DNA of 64,000 bases, taken from contig NC_135556.1 of the NCBI RefSeq assembly GCF_964340395.1, forward strand, positions 10,652,001-10,716,000, given 5' to 3'. The translations under genes were made by a program, and so were the position numbers. Source of the DNA: Glandiceps talaboti (lineage: Eukaryota; Hemichordata; Enteropneusta; Spengelidae). Shown in pieces: positions 13,814-26,320 of the stretch (position 1 is its first letter; every line of letters starts with the position of its first letter). Under the pieces are notes generated by a model. The model was not told where the DNA came from and made no database searches. It was given only the letters and a program-made list of their open reading frames with translations.

Positions 13814-13821
13814 TGACGTCA
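13814..13821. promoter_or_regulatory. Palindromic CRE (TGACGTCA) upstream of Cdx
   Basis: A full TGACGTCA palindrome lies about 190 bp 5' of the Cdx ATG. On the Cdx strand it is followed by an AT stretch with a forkhead-like ATAAACA and by a CCAAT sequence, about 130-165 bp before the ATG. Full CREs of this type bind CREB/ATF dimers. The position suggests a core or proximal promoter element of Cdx. The transcription start is not visible from sequence. Confidence 0.45.
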
Positions 13822-16800
13822 CAGTGTCGCAGCCACACACTCAGCACAGAATTTCATGCAAATAACCACTTTTCCCTCCCATTTAGCTTAAACTATTACG
13901 GTACGAAGTATTTTCGTTCTCAAATCTTACTGCGTCCGTTTACTTTGTATTTGCCTACTAAAGGTGCCGAACGAGTGACGGGGCTTTGAAGTAGGGGATT
14001 ACAGAATAATTAACCTGGTAATCGTGAATGTGTGCAAATAAAGCCTTTTGTTTTAATAGTTCCTCCAGAGGTGATCTCCCTGAGAAAGATAAATGGTTCA
14101 ATTGTAGGACTGGCCAAGTGTGAATGGGTGCTATCTTGAATTTCTAAGCTGTTTACTGATTCAAAAAATAAAAAGAAGAGAAACCTCTTCGTTAAAGAGT
14201 GCACCACAAGATGAACGTGATGGTGGCATCCTATCCGAACAGACCGAGTGACAGCTCTTGTTTGCGTTGATAGGACCGCGAGCTTGTGGCATAACCAAAT
14301 TACACATACCAATTTAGAAATCAAACCTCATGCTGTTCGCACTATGTTAATTTTTACAACCGATATTTGATTGACAAATATCAAGATAGGAAGATCAAAG
14401 AAACGGCGTGTTGCCGGCACGAGTGAGACCCCGAACTCGCGAACAAACGCTAATTTACTCAGTGTATACTGATAGCAAATCTTTTTGGGAGGTGGGGGGG
14501 GGGATAAACAGAAGAACATCGCGACTCTAAAGTATGGAGTCAACCACAGTTGTCCGAGAATCAACAGAGAAAAGGAATGTGTAGCGTACATATACACACA
14601 CACCTCTTTACGTAATAATTCGAACACATTTCGTATTATCACATTTTTTTTTAGAATTTGTCAAATTCGGAAAGTGTGAATACGGCATTGTTGTTAGTTT
14701 ATACGGGTAAGGTCGTTAGAAATAAGTGTAATTGACAAAGTAACGACATGATAATGTAGTAAAGGTGAAGTACTAATCGTTTTACTGGCCATATATAATG
14801 TTTATGGAAACCAGTGTTATGGCTTGCCTAAATATTGTATAATAATACAACATAGAGTGAAATTTAACTAATGCAGGAACAGGACGGCGGACAGGCCGAA
14901 TGCTGACAATGACGTGTACATACTTTGTGTCCCGGCTCTCATCACGTGATCATACCATCCGGTATACAACTCTATGCGTAAACCTAAATTTTATCGAAAT
15001 TTATATGAATGCACTGACTTTATTTGTTAGGAAGCCAACCAAATATCATTTGAATCGTTATTTTATCATGTTTAGAAGACTAACAATTTAAATCAAATGT
15101 TCTGTTTATATCGTTACGGTAGTAAAAATGCGTCAGTTGTGCTGTGTGAGGTGGCAATTCGCAAACCCAGGGCATATACCTGAATCTACGTACGGAGATA
15201 AAATATCATGATTAATACAGAGACGTTGAGTTTGAAAAAAAGAGACATGAAAACTATGGATGTTTTAATTTTGTATGCCTTTCATCGATCCCGAGTAACA
15301 TCCTGGTGATGTTTCTCACGTCTACGTGCGTTACCTTAATTTCAAGTGGTTTATGAAACATTGTCGGTAAAAATGAAAACAACCAAAGGATATTAGATTA
15401 ATGGTTAACTCCAAACGTTGGCGTAATATCCAAAACATCAAATTTACAGTGGTTAATTCAAAGAGGGTGTAATCGACTTAGGAAATGGCAAGGGTACGGT
15501 GTGGTCAGAAAACAATAACAACAACAACAGCAACAATATTCTGTATCTCAAGTTTGACCCACCGAATGCATGCATTGGTAAATACATGAAAGAAATAGGT
15601 ACGGGCTCAGACAAAGTACGTGACTGAAATGTAAACATGCAGCGGGTACTTGTAGCCTAAGAGAATCGTCTTCGGTTTTCAATTACAACGCCTTTAATAG
15701 TAACGCCCGATTCTAACACAACTTCAGTGTCGAATTTTAAATTACCACCAAGATCCAATTGCAGCATAGATACAAACCTATGGAGAAAGGTGAACTGTAG
15801 ACTAGATACTACTATCATTGGATTTGAATCCGAAAATCACTTTACCCAAGGAAGAAAACTTGGACTATATACGTTAGGTAAAGAGATCTTCAGATTCAAA
15901 CCCGACGGGTAGCTTCTGGACTACATGGGCTGCAATATGGACTGAAAGATAGACAACCTTCATTCACACCATCATTTAACTTTCACGAAGTGTCTGTTAT
16001 TTTCTACACTTACTGTTTGACTAGCCCGAAGAGTTAGCTAGCTACATGTATCCTTCGCCAGAACACCAGCCTAAATTTTCTCTCGTCCCTTCCAAGGATA
16101 ACCAAAATGGCAGATATATAAGTTTGGATATCTGAACTATAGTATAGTAGCATTATTAGTTCTTCAAGTCTCCAGGCATGAAACCTATCCGTAAACTTGA
16201 ACCACTATCGCTTCTACACTATTCAGCTATTTTTTTTTGAGAACGGAGCGTATTTTTTTTAAATGTCAGTTAGGATTGCGGATTGTGTAAGTAGCGATGG
16301 TTTTTGAAGTCTACAGGTAGGCTAACAGAACAGCAGTGTTGTGTTTAATTTGATAACCTGGTCTTTGAAAGGCTAACACATTAGTATACACCTTTCTTCT
16401 TTAAAGTTAGTAAAAGATTCCTAATTCCTTGGCGTCACGATAGTGATTTTATTACTTTTTTGGGGGTAGGGACAACTATATCAATCACTTTTGCACCAGC
16501 GTGATTTAGTGGTATCTTAGACCTAATTTTAGGGTCACTGATAAACAAAGACCGTAGAACAGTCGATCATCGAACAATGTGATATAGTCGTAAACATATA
16601 TCTATTCAGATCAAGACTTTTGAAACTAAAACTTAGCAGCACTGAACATTTCAATGATAGAAGTCAATAAAATATTTTCCCGTTTAGATGCATTGTATTA
16701 GTAGTGAATACAATACAATGTACTACGGTATAATACATCGAAATCGTGTTGCGACATCCGTCAATAATATAATTATGTACTAAAATCCATTTTATTTGTT

Positions 16801-18832
16801 TCATTTTGGAGGCGAGAAGACAAGAAACATTGACAAGCATTCATGTTTAAAAGTCTGGTTTCATAGTCTGTCGACTGGCTGGATCCATGATTCCGCTCCG
16901 CTACATGATCATAGTCCCCGGATGTAGATTGTAGCGTAGTGGAGTCGCAGATCCAGGCCCCAGTGAGGCCCATACCAGTAGACAGACTCGATCTTGATAA
17001 AATACGAATGCAATGTTCACTTCAATCAAAGACATTTGCAATTGTTTCTTTATATCGACTCAGTAGATTATACAATGTAGATATTTTCTTGGCACGATAT
17101 ACATGAATTCATCACGTGCCACAGGCCAGCGTCCTTTTTTCTACACGTCCATCATGTACACGCCATCAATTCGTGCAATCACGTGATGACTGCAAAATTT
17201 ATAGTTGCGGCGCGTGACCTTGTGTTGTGATACAGTTTCTTTCTACTGCGTTTTTTTTAATTATAATATTTCAAATTGTGTGAAAACAACAACAAAACAG
17301 AATATGGAAGGTGCACAGTATCAAGTTCAAAACTGTAAAGTGCCTTGTAGAACTTTGTATAGTGCTAAAGTATACAATGTCACTCGGCCATATTACCTAA
17401 TGATTTGTTGTTTATGACATAAAACGAAATTTGGCAATTGACACAAGATTTCGTTTTGTACAGATTAGTATAAAACACATAAATAAACAAAGATAATTAT
17501 CAAGGCTTGACTTGTGTATTTATCGCTTGTTAACTCTGCTTCTGCTGCATGCAAAGACTGAAACTTGAAAGACGTATTCTTGAAAGTGGAATGTCAGAAG
17601 TGGTGTATAATATCTCTATATACGAAATATTTCACATATCTCTCATATCTGTACATTGGAGTAGGAACGTACTTTTTTTGTTCCTTTTATCGACAGCTCG
17701 TGTAGTTCTATATATATATATATTTACAACTTTGGTGAGAATTTTGATGATGCGGGTACTAGCCGACGAGAGATAAGGATCAACTCCACACCTGACATTT
17801 CCCATGACGAAAAGTGCACTCGAAAAGTGGTCGCAGCAAATTTAACGAATTGACATCAAAATTCGAAAATGATCACTGTTGTTGTTCCATCTAAAATGAC
17901 TTATTTTGTTGGTATTGATTTTTTTAAGCTGGGAAAACAATTTCGCTGTAACGATATCGCAAAATAACCCATTCAAATGCGGAAGAACTTTATCACATTC
18001 AATGAAAGGTGTCATATAACTTATTGTCGAATTGATTTTCTTCGAATTATAAATGTATAAAAATGACAATCAAGTTTATCGTATTTCATTCAAAGTTGAC
18101 CTGCTATAACAATGTCAAGGAATTAATAAGACGTCTCTTGAATTATAATTTATATTTTCACTTGTTTTTTTTCTGAAGTAATGTATGATGTATTTTATTT
18201 TACTTTGAAAGTTCGATAGTTATCGAAATTATATGATATTATTTATGTGCATAACTAAATTTTAATCTGGGGTTATATATATACTTAACTTATTTTATAG
18301 GGACAGAATGTTAGCACTTTGATGTTTACAATTCTAGAGTCTATGTAGTAACTCATATTTGAATGAGATAGCACGGTGGCCAAATGCAAACCCGTCTACT
18401 AATAATGAGAGATTGGAAAAGTGAACTAAGCCCAGAAACTTGGTTATTCGGAAGAGTTGGTATGTTGTTCCTGGAAGTTGTGTCAAATAGCCAAGTCTCA
18501 GGGCTGAGAAAAATTAGCAAATTTACTTCCTATTTTGCTGCGTAACACCCCACCCCACCCCACCCCCACATAAACAGAGTAATAAATATAGCTATGAAAT
18601 AATTATAATATAAATTGTAAATGAACTTTGGGAACTTTACGACTTTGAAAGTACTTTTGAACTAAAAATCATCCCCATGAATATTTGAGAAAGTATAGTC
18701 GGGGGAGGGTGGGTTTTGTTAGTAATAATAAGACTACAACTTCCATCATATAAAATTTGTAAACACTCTGTAACTACTAGTATCAAGTGTATATCTTATT
18801 CCGAGTTAGTCAGTATATATAAAAAGTTACAC

Positions 18833-19212
18833 TTAGGCCTAAAAAAAATAATTGTTTGGTTCCAGTTACCCGACCCCACCTAGTTTTTTTTTACTGCCGA
18901 CCCTAAACTTCTTTTTACGCTTTCGAGAAAAAAATAATAACATCGCAAACATTGTGAAGTCTCACGAGAAATAGTGGATGTGGAAACTGACATCAACATA
19001 AAAAAAAGACACTCTAAAACTGTTCTTCTAATCTGTAATGGCTGTATATCTGATGAGAAGAAATAAACAACACAGAGACCATATGGAAAACAATTGAAAA
19101 CCCGAACTAGACACTCACACATTAAAAAAATATATAATAAAATAAAATAAAAATCTACCTACCCCACCTGTTCTAAAATTGAGCGTAATCGGAACCACAT
19201 TTTTTAATTTGA
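18833..19212 (+). mobile_element. TIR element family A, copy 2
   Basis: Left end TTAGGCCTAAAAAAAATAAT then GTTTGGTTCC; right end GGAACCACATTTTTTAA. Interior matches 48164-48560 over its length and 7263-7646 in reverse complement. Imperfect ~30-bp TIRs indicate a non-autonomous DNA transposon. Confidence 0.8.
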
Positions 19213-20310
19213 CCTTACAAAAGTCTATCCATCACACAAAAATTCTATTGAATTCACATGTAAGTGCTACACCCATAAATTCCAACCCAGCCCGTGGATT
19301 TCCAAACAACTGTTACAATATATATAAATATATACATGAATTCCTGGGTCACAAAATGGCTGATATCAGTCTACTTGAAATATTAATATATTGGTGATGG
19401 CGTACACGTTGAACTGTAATCAGTGCAGCTAGTGAATGAAACCAATGAATAAATAATAACAGTACCAGGTGAGCTTGACAGCCACCTGGGTTTTATTTAC
19501 AACAACGCTTTGTGGTGTACTTATATATAGGTGATATATTTGCATGGTGGCAGGATTCTTATAGAATCTGTAGTTGCCTAGTATAATCTGAGTTCGTTCC
19601 AGCGTTTTTATTTTTTTTCTTTAAAAAAAAGAGAAAAGTTACTTTCTATAATACTGCGAAGTGATGTAGTTCTGAGTCTGCGTAAACGACAGGAGAATCT
19701 CATTTCCCAGAGTATCATACATAGTTTTGTCGAAGAAGACAATTTGCAAACCAGCTATTGCTGCTCGGTAAAACAAGCTGAGATAGGACATTTTAAGGAG
19801 AAGTTAGGAATCGTAAAAAAATGAGATGAATTCACAAGAGAAGTAATCACTATTTTCACTCATACTTCCGAGTGGAAGACTGAGTTATAACACGACCTTT
19901 TCAGTCGTGGCAACTTACAAGACCCCCCCCCCCTCCTCTCCTGTACTAGTAGGCCCTACACTTACAGAAGTGTTTTGTTTTGATAATGTTTTAATTTATT
20001 CTCATCGGAGGACACCTTGCCAACGCGACAACTGATAAGCTAACGAACTTCGTTGACGTTACTGTTCAAAATGGATTTGGGCGGGAACTCGTTTGAGATG
20101 AGAAGAGTGTGTTATAGAAGCCGCTATCAGTACGGATCTTGGTGAAACATTAATAACGATATTCCGTGATAGTGGCTATCTGTGTGTAAACATTGTAATG
20201 ATACTTAGATATGGCAAGAATGTTGTAAACACACACTGTAAAGAAGTGCCGTCTTTGTACTTTGAAAGCCCACTTGTATAGGACACCAAAACTACAAGAA
20301 CTAAGTCAAC

Positions 20311-20498
20311 ATGGCGGTCTCAACTTCAGCACGTTTAGGTCAGCTGGGAGCATGTAAGTTAAATAAGAGTAACAGATAGCAGAGATTACAAGATCGGCTT
20401 AATTTTTTCTAATTGATTGACAATGTTTATTGATTTATTGTAGTGTTGGAGTCTGAGGAGTTGATAATAATACAAGCGCGTGACCATCCGTTTTTTTA
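20311..20498 (+). CDS. Candidate small two-exon ORF (32 aa), unrecognised
   Basis: ATG at 20311 in a strong context (CAACATGGCG). Exon 1, 20311-20353, encodes MAVSTSARLGQLGA and ends at T|GTAAGT. An acceptor TTGTAG at 20443 is 90 bp downstream. Joining gives LLESEELIIIQARDHPFF and then a stop at 20496-20498. About 230 bp upstream is an E2F-like site, and the leader has no ATG close by. Alternatives: a first exon of a longer gene with a different second exon, or a YY1-like site (CAACATGGCGG) rather than a start codon. I do not recognise the product. Confidence 0.28.
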
Positions 20499-20850
20499 AC
20501 GTAAATTAAAACAATGACTCTATAACGTTGCTATCTTTATACCCTGTATGCGTAAGCTTTGTGAAGCGCAAAGTATACACTCCATCACCATATTGCCATA
20601 TCTGCCACACACAAAAAAAAAAGCGGTGAAGGTAACTTATCGGAACTAACGGATACTGTTTTGAAATGTTTCTTACTTTAATCATACGACTGTTATGGAA
20701 ATTCAAAAATGTCCCCACGTCAAAGTTCAGTTTGTATAGATGCAACCACAGTTGAACATTCACGAGACAGGATGTGTTTGGACGGATGGGTTTCCTGAGA
20801 AACTACGTAGTTAGGATAATAACAGAACTTGAAAAGTTAGCTTTTTATAG

Positions 20851-21111
20851 CAGTACAAAGAAGCCGCCAAGGGGTTCAAGGGAGTGAAGTACCTGGGTAA
20901 AACAGACAGACAGACTATAGGGAGATATTTACCAAGGTTATGGGGGAACACCGCTGTAACACATCACAACAAACAAACAAAGTGGGAATACCCAGCTAAA
21001 TATAAAAAAATACGTGACAAATGGAAAACGGTGTTATTAAGTTGTGGGAAGTTACCTTGGAATTACAAGGCTAAAACGAAGGTCGCAGTATTATCTATTT
21101 TGCGCATTTGA
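20851..21111 (+). CDS. Unrecognised ORF, possible exon or retroelement remnant
   Basis: An acceptor-like CTTTTTATAG precedes an 86-codon open stretch beginning QYKEAAKGFKGVKYLGKTDR and ending KAKTKVAVLSILRI before TGA at 21109. The order KYLG ... W ... IRDKW ... LS.GK ... V faintly recalls the segment after the catalytic YxDD of LINE reverse transcriptases, but the match is too weak to assign. An in-frame stop lies immediately upstream (TAG at 20848). Confidence 0.25.
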   Translation, partial: QYKEAAKGFKGVKYLGKTDRQTIGRYLPRLWGNTAVTHHNKQTKWEYPAKYKKIRDKWKTVLLSCGKLPWNYKAKTKVAVLSILRI

Positions 21112-22997
21112 TATGGTGGAATCGTTTAATTAAATTTGTTAGGCTCGGGTTTTTAATTAGTTTGTGTTGATCACTAGCTAAGCCAGTTCAATTCTTCTGT
21201 TATGATTTACATGTATTGTTTTGATGCGTATGCTACTACCACTATACACGCGGGTACAGTCTCAACACCATATCAACAACTCTCAGTACATCGGTGGATG
21301 TCATCATGCGGTCTTCCCGGCTTTGAGCAAGTTAATGAGTACACGCCCTTGAAAAGATAATTCCCTAAAAAGCGTTTTATCTCCGCGACACCTGCTAATA
21401 AATATGCACATATTGCGGCGTGCTTGTGTTGACAATATCAAAACACAGTAGAATATAAAAAAAAACGAATCTGTTACAACAATTTCCAAAATAACCACAT
21501 TTTAGATACTTTGGTTAAATATATATTCATTTCTTTTCATAATTTATTTACTCAAATATTTATTCACTGTTTATCAGGGTTGCTCCACACGTGTTTTTGT
21601 ATACGTTGTAAATTTTGTATAGTTGTAGGGGACTCTAAAATAAAAAATTAAATATATTAAATGAATAAATAAATAAATAAAATTAAAATAGACTCCGAAA
21701 AATTATCTTTCATATATTATTCGTGCAGCGTTGTTGGTTTTCGTCTTGCTTTTTTGTGTTTAGGTATTCAAAAAAATCGTCTGATGGTAACAAAACAAAA
21801 TATTTTATTACAACAAAATTAAGAGTCAAGCGTGATACATTCCTTCATTTTCACGCCGACAAGTTTGTGTTTTTTCTATCCAACATCCAAAACACAAAAG
21901 CGGGAATAAGCACTTATACATCCACGTATAAAGCAACACACTTTTTTTTATAGTATGCAGATGACCTTTCAAACAAGTTAGCAAACCCAGGGACACGCAT
22001 AGTTATCAAAGTAACATGGTTTTTATGTTTACACACTGCTTGTTCTGTTTGTTCTTCGTCTGAAAAATCACTAACGCCGTTTTTGGGTTGCGAAGCTTAG
22101 AGAGACATTCATCACCGTTGTCATGGTGACGATGAGTAAACATCACGAGTTAAACATGTCATCAGCAAGAGTTATTTTAAATTTTCAAAACTTGTTTACA
22201 ACCTTCCTGCCAAGTCAGCATAGTCAACAGATATTTTATATATATTTTTCACCAAAATTATTCCTTTCACCCGATGTGACAAGCACGTACAATACGGAGA
22301 CAAATTGTGTGAATGGTTCCGTTTCATTTTTTGTAAATAACATTGGGTGATAATAATTGTCTACAGTAACTTCCACCTTCAGAAAAAAATCCTTGGCAGA
22401 AATTCAACATATTTTAGTAATTTTATTGTAATTGAGCTCTGTAAGACTGTGACTGTGTTAGATTTCAAATGTTTAAATAAATATTAAACGCATATAACAT
22501 TGAAAGGCTTGTTATAATAATTTGGCTGAAAATGGCGTAGTAATTTTAAGACAATCATTTTTTTGTAATTTTCAAATTGAACAATTAGATAACGCTTCAA
22601 AACGCTGTCGGTATTAACGGTTTTTTTAGGCATGGTTCTATTAATGCAGTGACAATCACTGCTAAAATGGTTTTGAACACACGACTGGGCCTCATCAGTC
22701 AAGGCTATATCTATATCTATTCCAAGACACTCCAGGTTTCCTATCTAGGAGAGTGCATAGAAACCCACAAGGTACAACAGCTGAGTGTCCCCATCTATAT
22801 GTACTGGTATCATAATGGGAGCCTGGAGGAGCCATATGAATTTCTTGTCTTAACCATAAGTTATCATGGCAACTTAGTTGATCAAAAACATAAATCAACG
22901 AAAATTTGCCTAATGAAATGAAATGAACCATTTCAAGTACTTCAATTGTTTAATATAATGGAAACGAATAATTTATACAAATGGGTCTTTCATGGCA

Positions 22998-23041
22998 TAG
23001 GTGGGGGGAGGGGATGGCATGGGTGGGGGGAGGGGGAGGAG
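22998..23041 (+). other. G-rich tract, quadruplex-capable
   Basis: Two near-identical GGCAT(A/G)GGTGGGGGGAGGGG blocks in tandem give at least four G runs of four or more on the plus strand. It could fold as a G-quadruplex. No gene is attached. Confidence 0.55.
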
Positions 23042-23123
23042 ATGACGACATTTATGGTTTTAAATGACATGGTATACTAGGAATATAACCAAGGGAGTCT
23101 AGTGAGTGAATTGACTCTAGGTG

Positions 23124-23286
23124 GCCTGTTTACGGCGGTTGGTGGTACTAGTATAGTCTGAATGCCAAGGCGGTATCGAATCATCTCTAATCCCAAAGAG
23201 AGATATTGAGATTCGATGAAGGATGACACTAGACTAGTGGTACTCCGTTAGTGGTATGAGACTACCACAAGCGCCGTAAACAGGCT
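23124..23286. mobile_element. Short TIR element (163 bp)
   Basis: Terminal inverted repeats GGCCTGTTTACGGCG and CGCCGTAAACAGGCT (14 of 15 pair), with a second inner inverted block (GGTGGTACTAG / CTAGTGGTACT-type). Non-coding MITE. Confidence 0.75.
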
Positions 23287-24219
23287 AAAACATAGAACTC
23301 ATTTCTCTCATAACACTGACAATATCTCACCTGATCATTACAATCAATCAAAAGGTCAGATGTAAGAGTCAAACATTTTTTTAAATATATTGTTAGTACA
23401 ACCTTTCAGGTTTACCATCCAATTTGCAAAGACGTTTTAACGTTAATTTCACTTATAGTTTAATTGATTGCAACTGCACTGTAAGACAGAAATTGTGAAG
23501 TTGGTTTTAAAACATTCTGTTGTTTGATCAACGAATTGTAATGGTCAGGTGAAAATAGTTATACATTTTCCAGGGTACGCTGTGGTATATAGAAACCTCG
23601 TATGGTTTATGTGTACGGACATTGGATAACCTAGAAGCCAGGCGATTGGGAATTTTGAATTTTGATTTCCCAATGTTGGAGAAATAATCCCATCCGCATG
23701 GATTCCACGCTTAGGACATTGGCATATGAATTGAGTTTCATACTACTTAGCAAAATGAACAAAAACTTATAAAGAACCACAGTAAAGTTCTTGGTTTTAA
23801 GAACTGAAAATCATGCAGGTAAAGGTTTTTTAGTAGAACTGAGAAGTACAAAAAAAAGAATTGTGTCTGGTCGTCGCGCATCACTTAAAGACCCTCGCGT
23901 CAGTCTTTTTCTTTTCGTGCCTGTCGAGCCCATGCAGTCTGCAGATCCGGAGGAAAACACAACAAATAACCCTGCAAATGACATCTGTCCCACATATACC
24001 GTGCATTTTCTCTAATGTACTAAATAAAAAGAAGACCCGTAATTGTCACAAATAGTGACAGGTTTATTGAGAATATGATAAAAAATGCGTCGTCGCACCA
24101 CTGTAGACAAAATGTTCTGACCAGAAACAATTTTTTTTTTCTTTTTTTTTTTGGGGGGGAGGGGGGCTTAGCTGTCAAATTTTGTCATTAAATACTACCG
24201 TGTTTCTGACAAAAAATAA

Positions 24220-24543
24220 CTTAATGTCACGAGTGTTTTCCGGCTGAATTTAAAAATAATATTGGAGAACAACAAAATTTTGCCTGCGTAAGCTTAATAT
24301 TTTTTTTAATATGGAGAATGCTGGTGATTCTGAACGTTTAATCCATATCTTAGTCAAGAACCGCAGAACAAATGACGTAGACACACGTTGTCGTGACGTA
24401 GAACGACCATGCTGTAAATCCAGTCTATTTCTGTTCAAACGTGGACAACTTGGCTTACGTTTCCTATAATTAGATATCATTCTTCTCAAATATTTTCTAC
24501 GTTCAACCAAGTAAAATACGCGCGCGAGTGACCTAAGGCTAGC
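24220..24543. mobile_element. Dispersed repeat family E, copy 1
   Basis: Left end TTAATGTCACGAGTGTTTTC, right end CGCGAGTGACCTAAGG: an imperfect ~20-bp inverted repeat. Interior shares TTTTCCGGCTGAAT, GACGTAGACAC..GTTGTC and GACGTAGAACGA with copies at 24560 and 60855. A minus-strand open frame of about 100 codons crosses it (basic, serine-rich, unrecognised), likely incidental. Confidence 0.65.
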
Positions 24544-24559
24544 GACACGGAGTGACAAT

Positions 24560-24810
24560 TCCTTAGGTCAAGAGTATTTTCCGGCTGAATGAGAAACAAT
24601 ACTGGGAAAAATATGATTATAACTCCTCAAGCATAATTTCTTTTTTAAATTAGGAAAAAGATGATGATGATTTGGAAGGTTTTGACTCATATATTTCACT
24701 CGGAACCATGACGTAGACACTGGTTGTCATGACGTAGAACGATTAGTCTGTATCTAATCCATATTTTCAGTTCGAAGACAATAATTTGGCGTGTGCATGG
24801 TATAATTAAG
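24560..24810 (+). mobile_element. Dispersed repeat family E, copy 2
   Basis: Directly adjacent to copy 1 and in the same orientation. Begins CCTTAGGTCAAGAGTATTTT and repeats the order CCGGCTGAAT ... GACGTAGACAC ... GTTGTCATGACGTAGAACGA. More diverged after 24740. Confidence 0.65.
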
Positions 24811-24984
24811 TTTATGAATGAATGGAGTCGTTTTATTTATCATGCAGTTTGTCACTCACAATATCGAATTCGATTGCCATTACAAGCAATGGCCGTAGAG
24901 TTTACGTCGTTCTTGATGACGAGTTGAGCGTGGTGGATGAATTTATAGTTGACTTGGATAGTTCTTGCTACAGGATGACCTAGA

Positions 24985-25330
24985 GTTGTCTAATTACATG
25001 TAATGAATGCCATGGGATGACTGTAGAGTTGACTTGATGAATGCCATGGGATGACTTCAGAGTTGACTTGATGAATGCCATGGGATGACTGTAGAGTTGA
25101 CTTGATGAATGCCATGGGATGACTGTAGAGTTGACTTGATGAATGCCATGGGATGACTTCAGAGTTGACTTGATGAATGCCATGGGATGACTGTAGAGTT
25201 GACTTGATGAATGCCATGGGATGACTGTAGAGTTGACTTGATGAATGTCATGGGATGACTTCAGAGTTGACTTGATGAATGCCATGGGATTACTTCAGAG
25301 TTGGCCAATGCCATGGGATGTCTTTAGACT
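24985..25330 (+). repeat. 34-bp minisatellite
   Basis: About nine well-kept copies of GATGAATGCCATGGGATGAC followed by TGTAGAGTTGACTT, with a TTCAG variant alternating with TGTAG. Decayed copies trail to about 25510. Every full unit has an NcoI-type CCATGG. Because 34 is not a multiple of three, all frames stay open across it and produce spurious repetitive ORFs on the minus strand. Confidence 0.95.
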
Positions 25331-26320
25331 TGCGTTGAACGGTTCCGAGCTACAATTCAAGTTGGTGATGTTGCCTGATGGGATGACTCACAAATTGACT
25401 TGAATGGTGTTTGGTGATACATATACTGGGACGACTTCAGAGTTGACTTGAACTGTTCTGGATGATGTAAATGTCATGGGATGATTTTATAATTGACTTG
25501 AATTAAAATGAATGATCTTACAGAGATTTATTAAAATGTTAAGACTTTGTACCAGTGTCAGTGAGGTGACGACCCGTTAATCAATAAATCACTACAGTTG
25601 GCAACTTAGTTCAGAAAATTTACAGTTTTATAGCAAATGGCGACACCACGGAATCTTTATGAAATTGTACTTTGGGTGACCTCGGCTAAACTAAAGGTCT
25701 TCCAGTATAAAGTACTATAGTTCAAATACAGTTGAACACCAACATGTACAAACGACGCTAAAAAGTAAATACTACAATTGAGTTCGTTGTGATATATAGA
25801 TACTTGAAAAGCAGTCATATACCAATGCGCATGCGTATACTTCCAAAAATATGTTTTCGGCAAATATTAAAGCAATGCCAGGATTAACCAAGTAATTCGT
25901 TGTTCGGCGTTGTTCTCTCTAGATCTGTATCTATAACTCATATATTCATGATGAATTCTTTTGTTTGTTTTTTCTCTCTCTCGTAAAAATGAGTGACTTT
26001 ATAATCCGTATCTCCGATAATTTACCTGAGAGATGCTTCGTTGCCCTTTCACCCAATGCGAAACGTTGACTTCGTTTATATGAGTCCAAAACTGTATCAA
26101 AATAACACCTACACATGCATTTTGATAAAGTAATTTTAGAATTTTTTGTGTTATATAGTTAAAGTTTTCTTTCGATGTTTTCTGTCATTGTCCGGAAATA
26201 TCGACACTTCTGAATGGGAACTTGAAATAATTAATTTACGGTTCACAGTCACGTAGTAATTTCAACAGAATGATACATTTTGTTGTGGTTTAAAAGTTAA
26301 AAGGGAAATAAACTGAGTTT

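Larger units (their letters stand above)
13628..20310. other. Cdx upstream region, no confident gene
   Basis: AT-rich non-coding sequence. Contains the CRE at 13814, a GC-richer open stretch on the minus strand at 16773-17020, C-rich runs at 18546-18572 (G4-capable on the minus strand), a family A element at 18833-19212 and an E2F-like GGGCGGGAA at 20079-20087. Confidence 0.55.
21112..24219. other. Non-coding stretch with small elements
   Basis: No confident gene. Holds a G-rich tract (22998-23041), a 163-bp TIR element (23124-23286), a hairpin-type repeat near 23632-23712 (CCAGGCGATTGGGAATTTTG and partners), and an open stretch 23791-24015 followed by AATAAA at 24023. Confidence 0.5.

Noticed and set aside
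24980-25285. Repetitive minus-strand ORFs (HGIHQVNS type)
   Set aside because: A 34-bp unit read in three frames with no stop; not a gene.
24985-25330. CRISPR-like array
   Set aside because: Units are contiguous without unique spacers, and the genome is eukaryotic.
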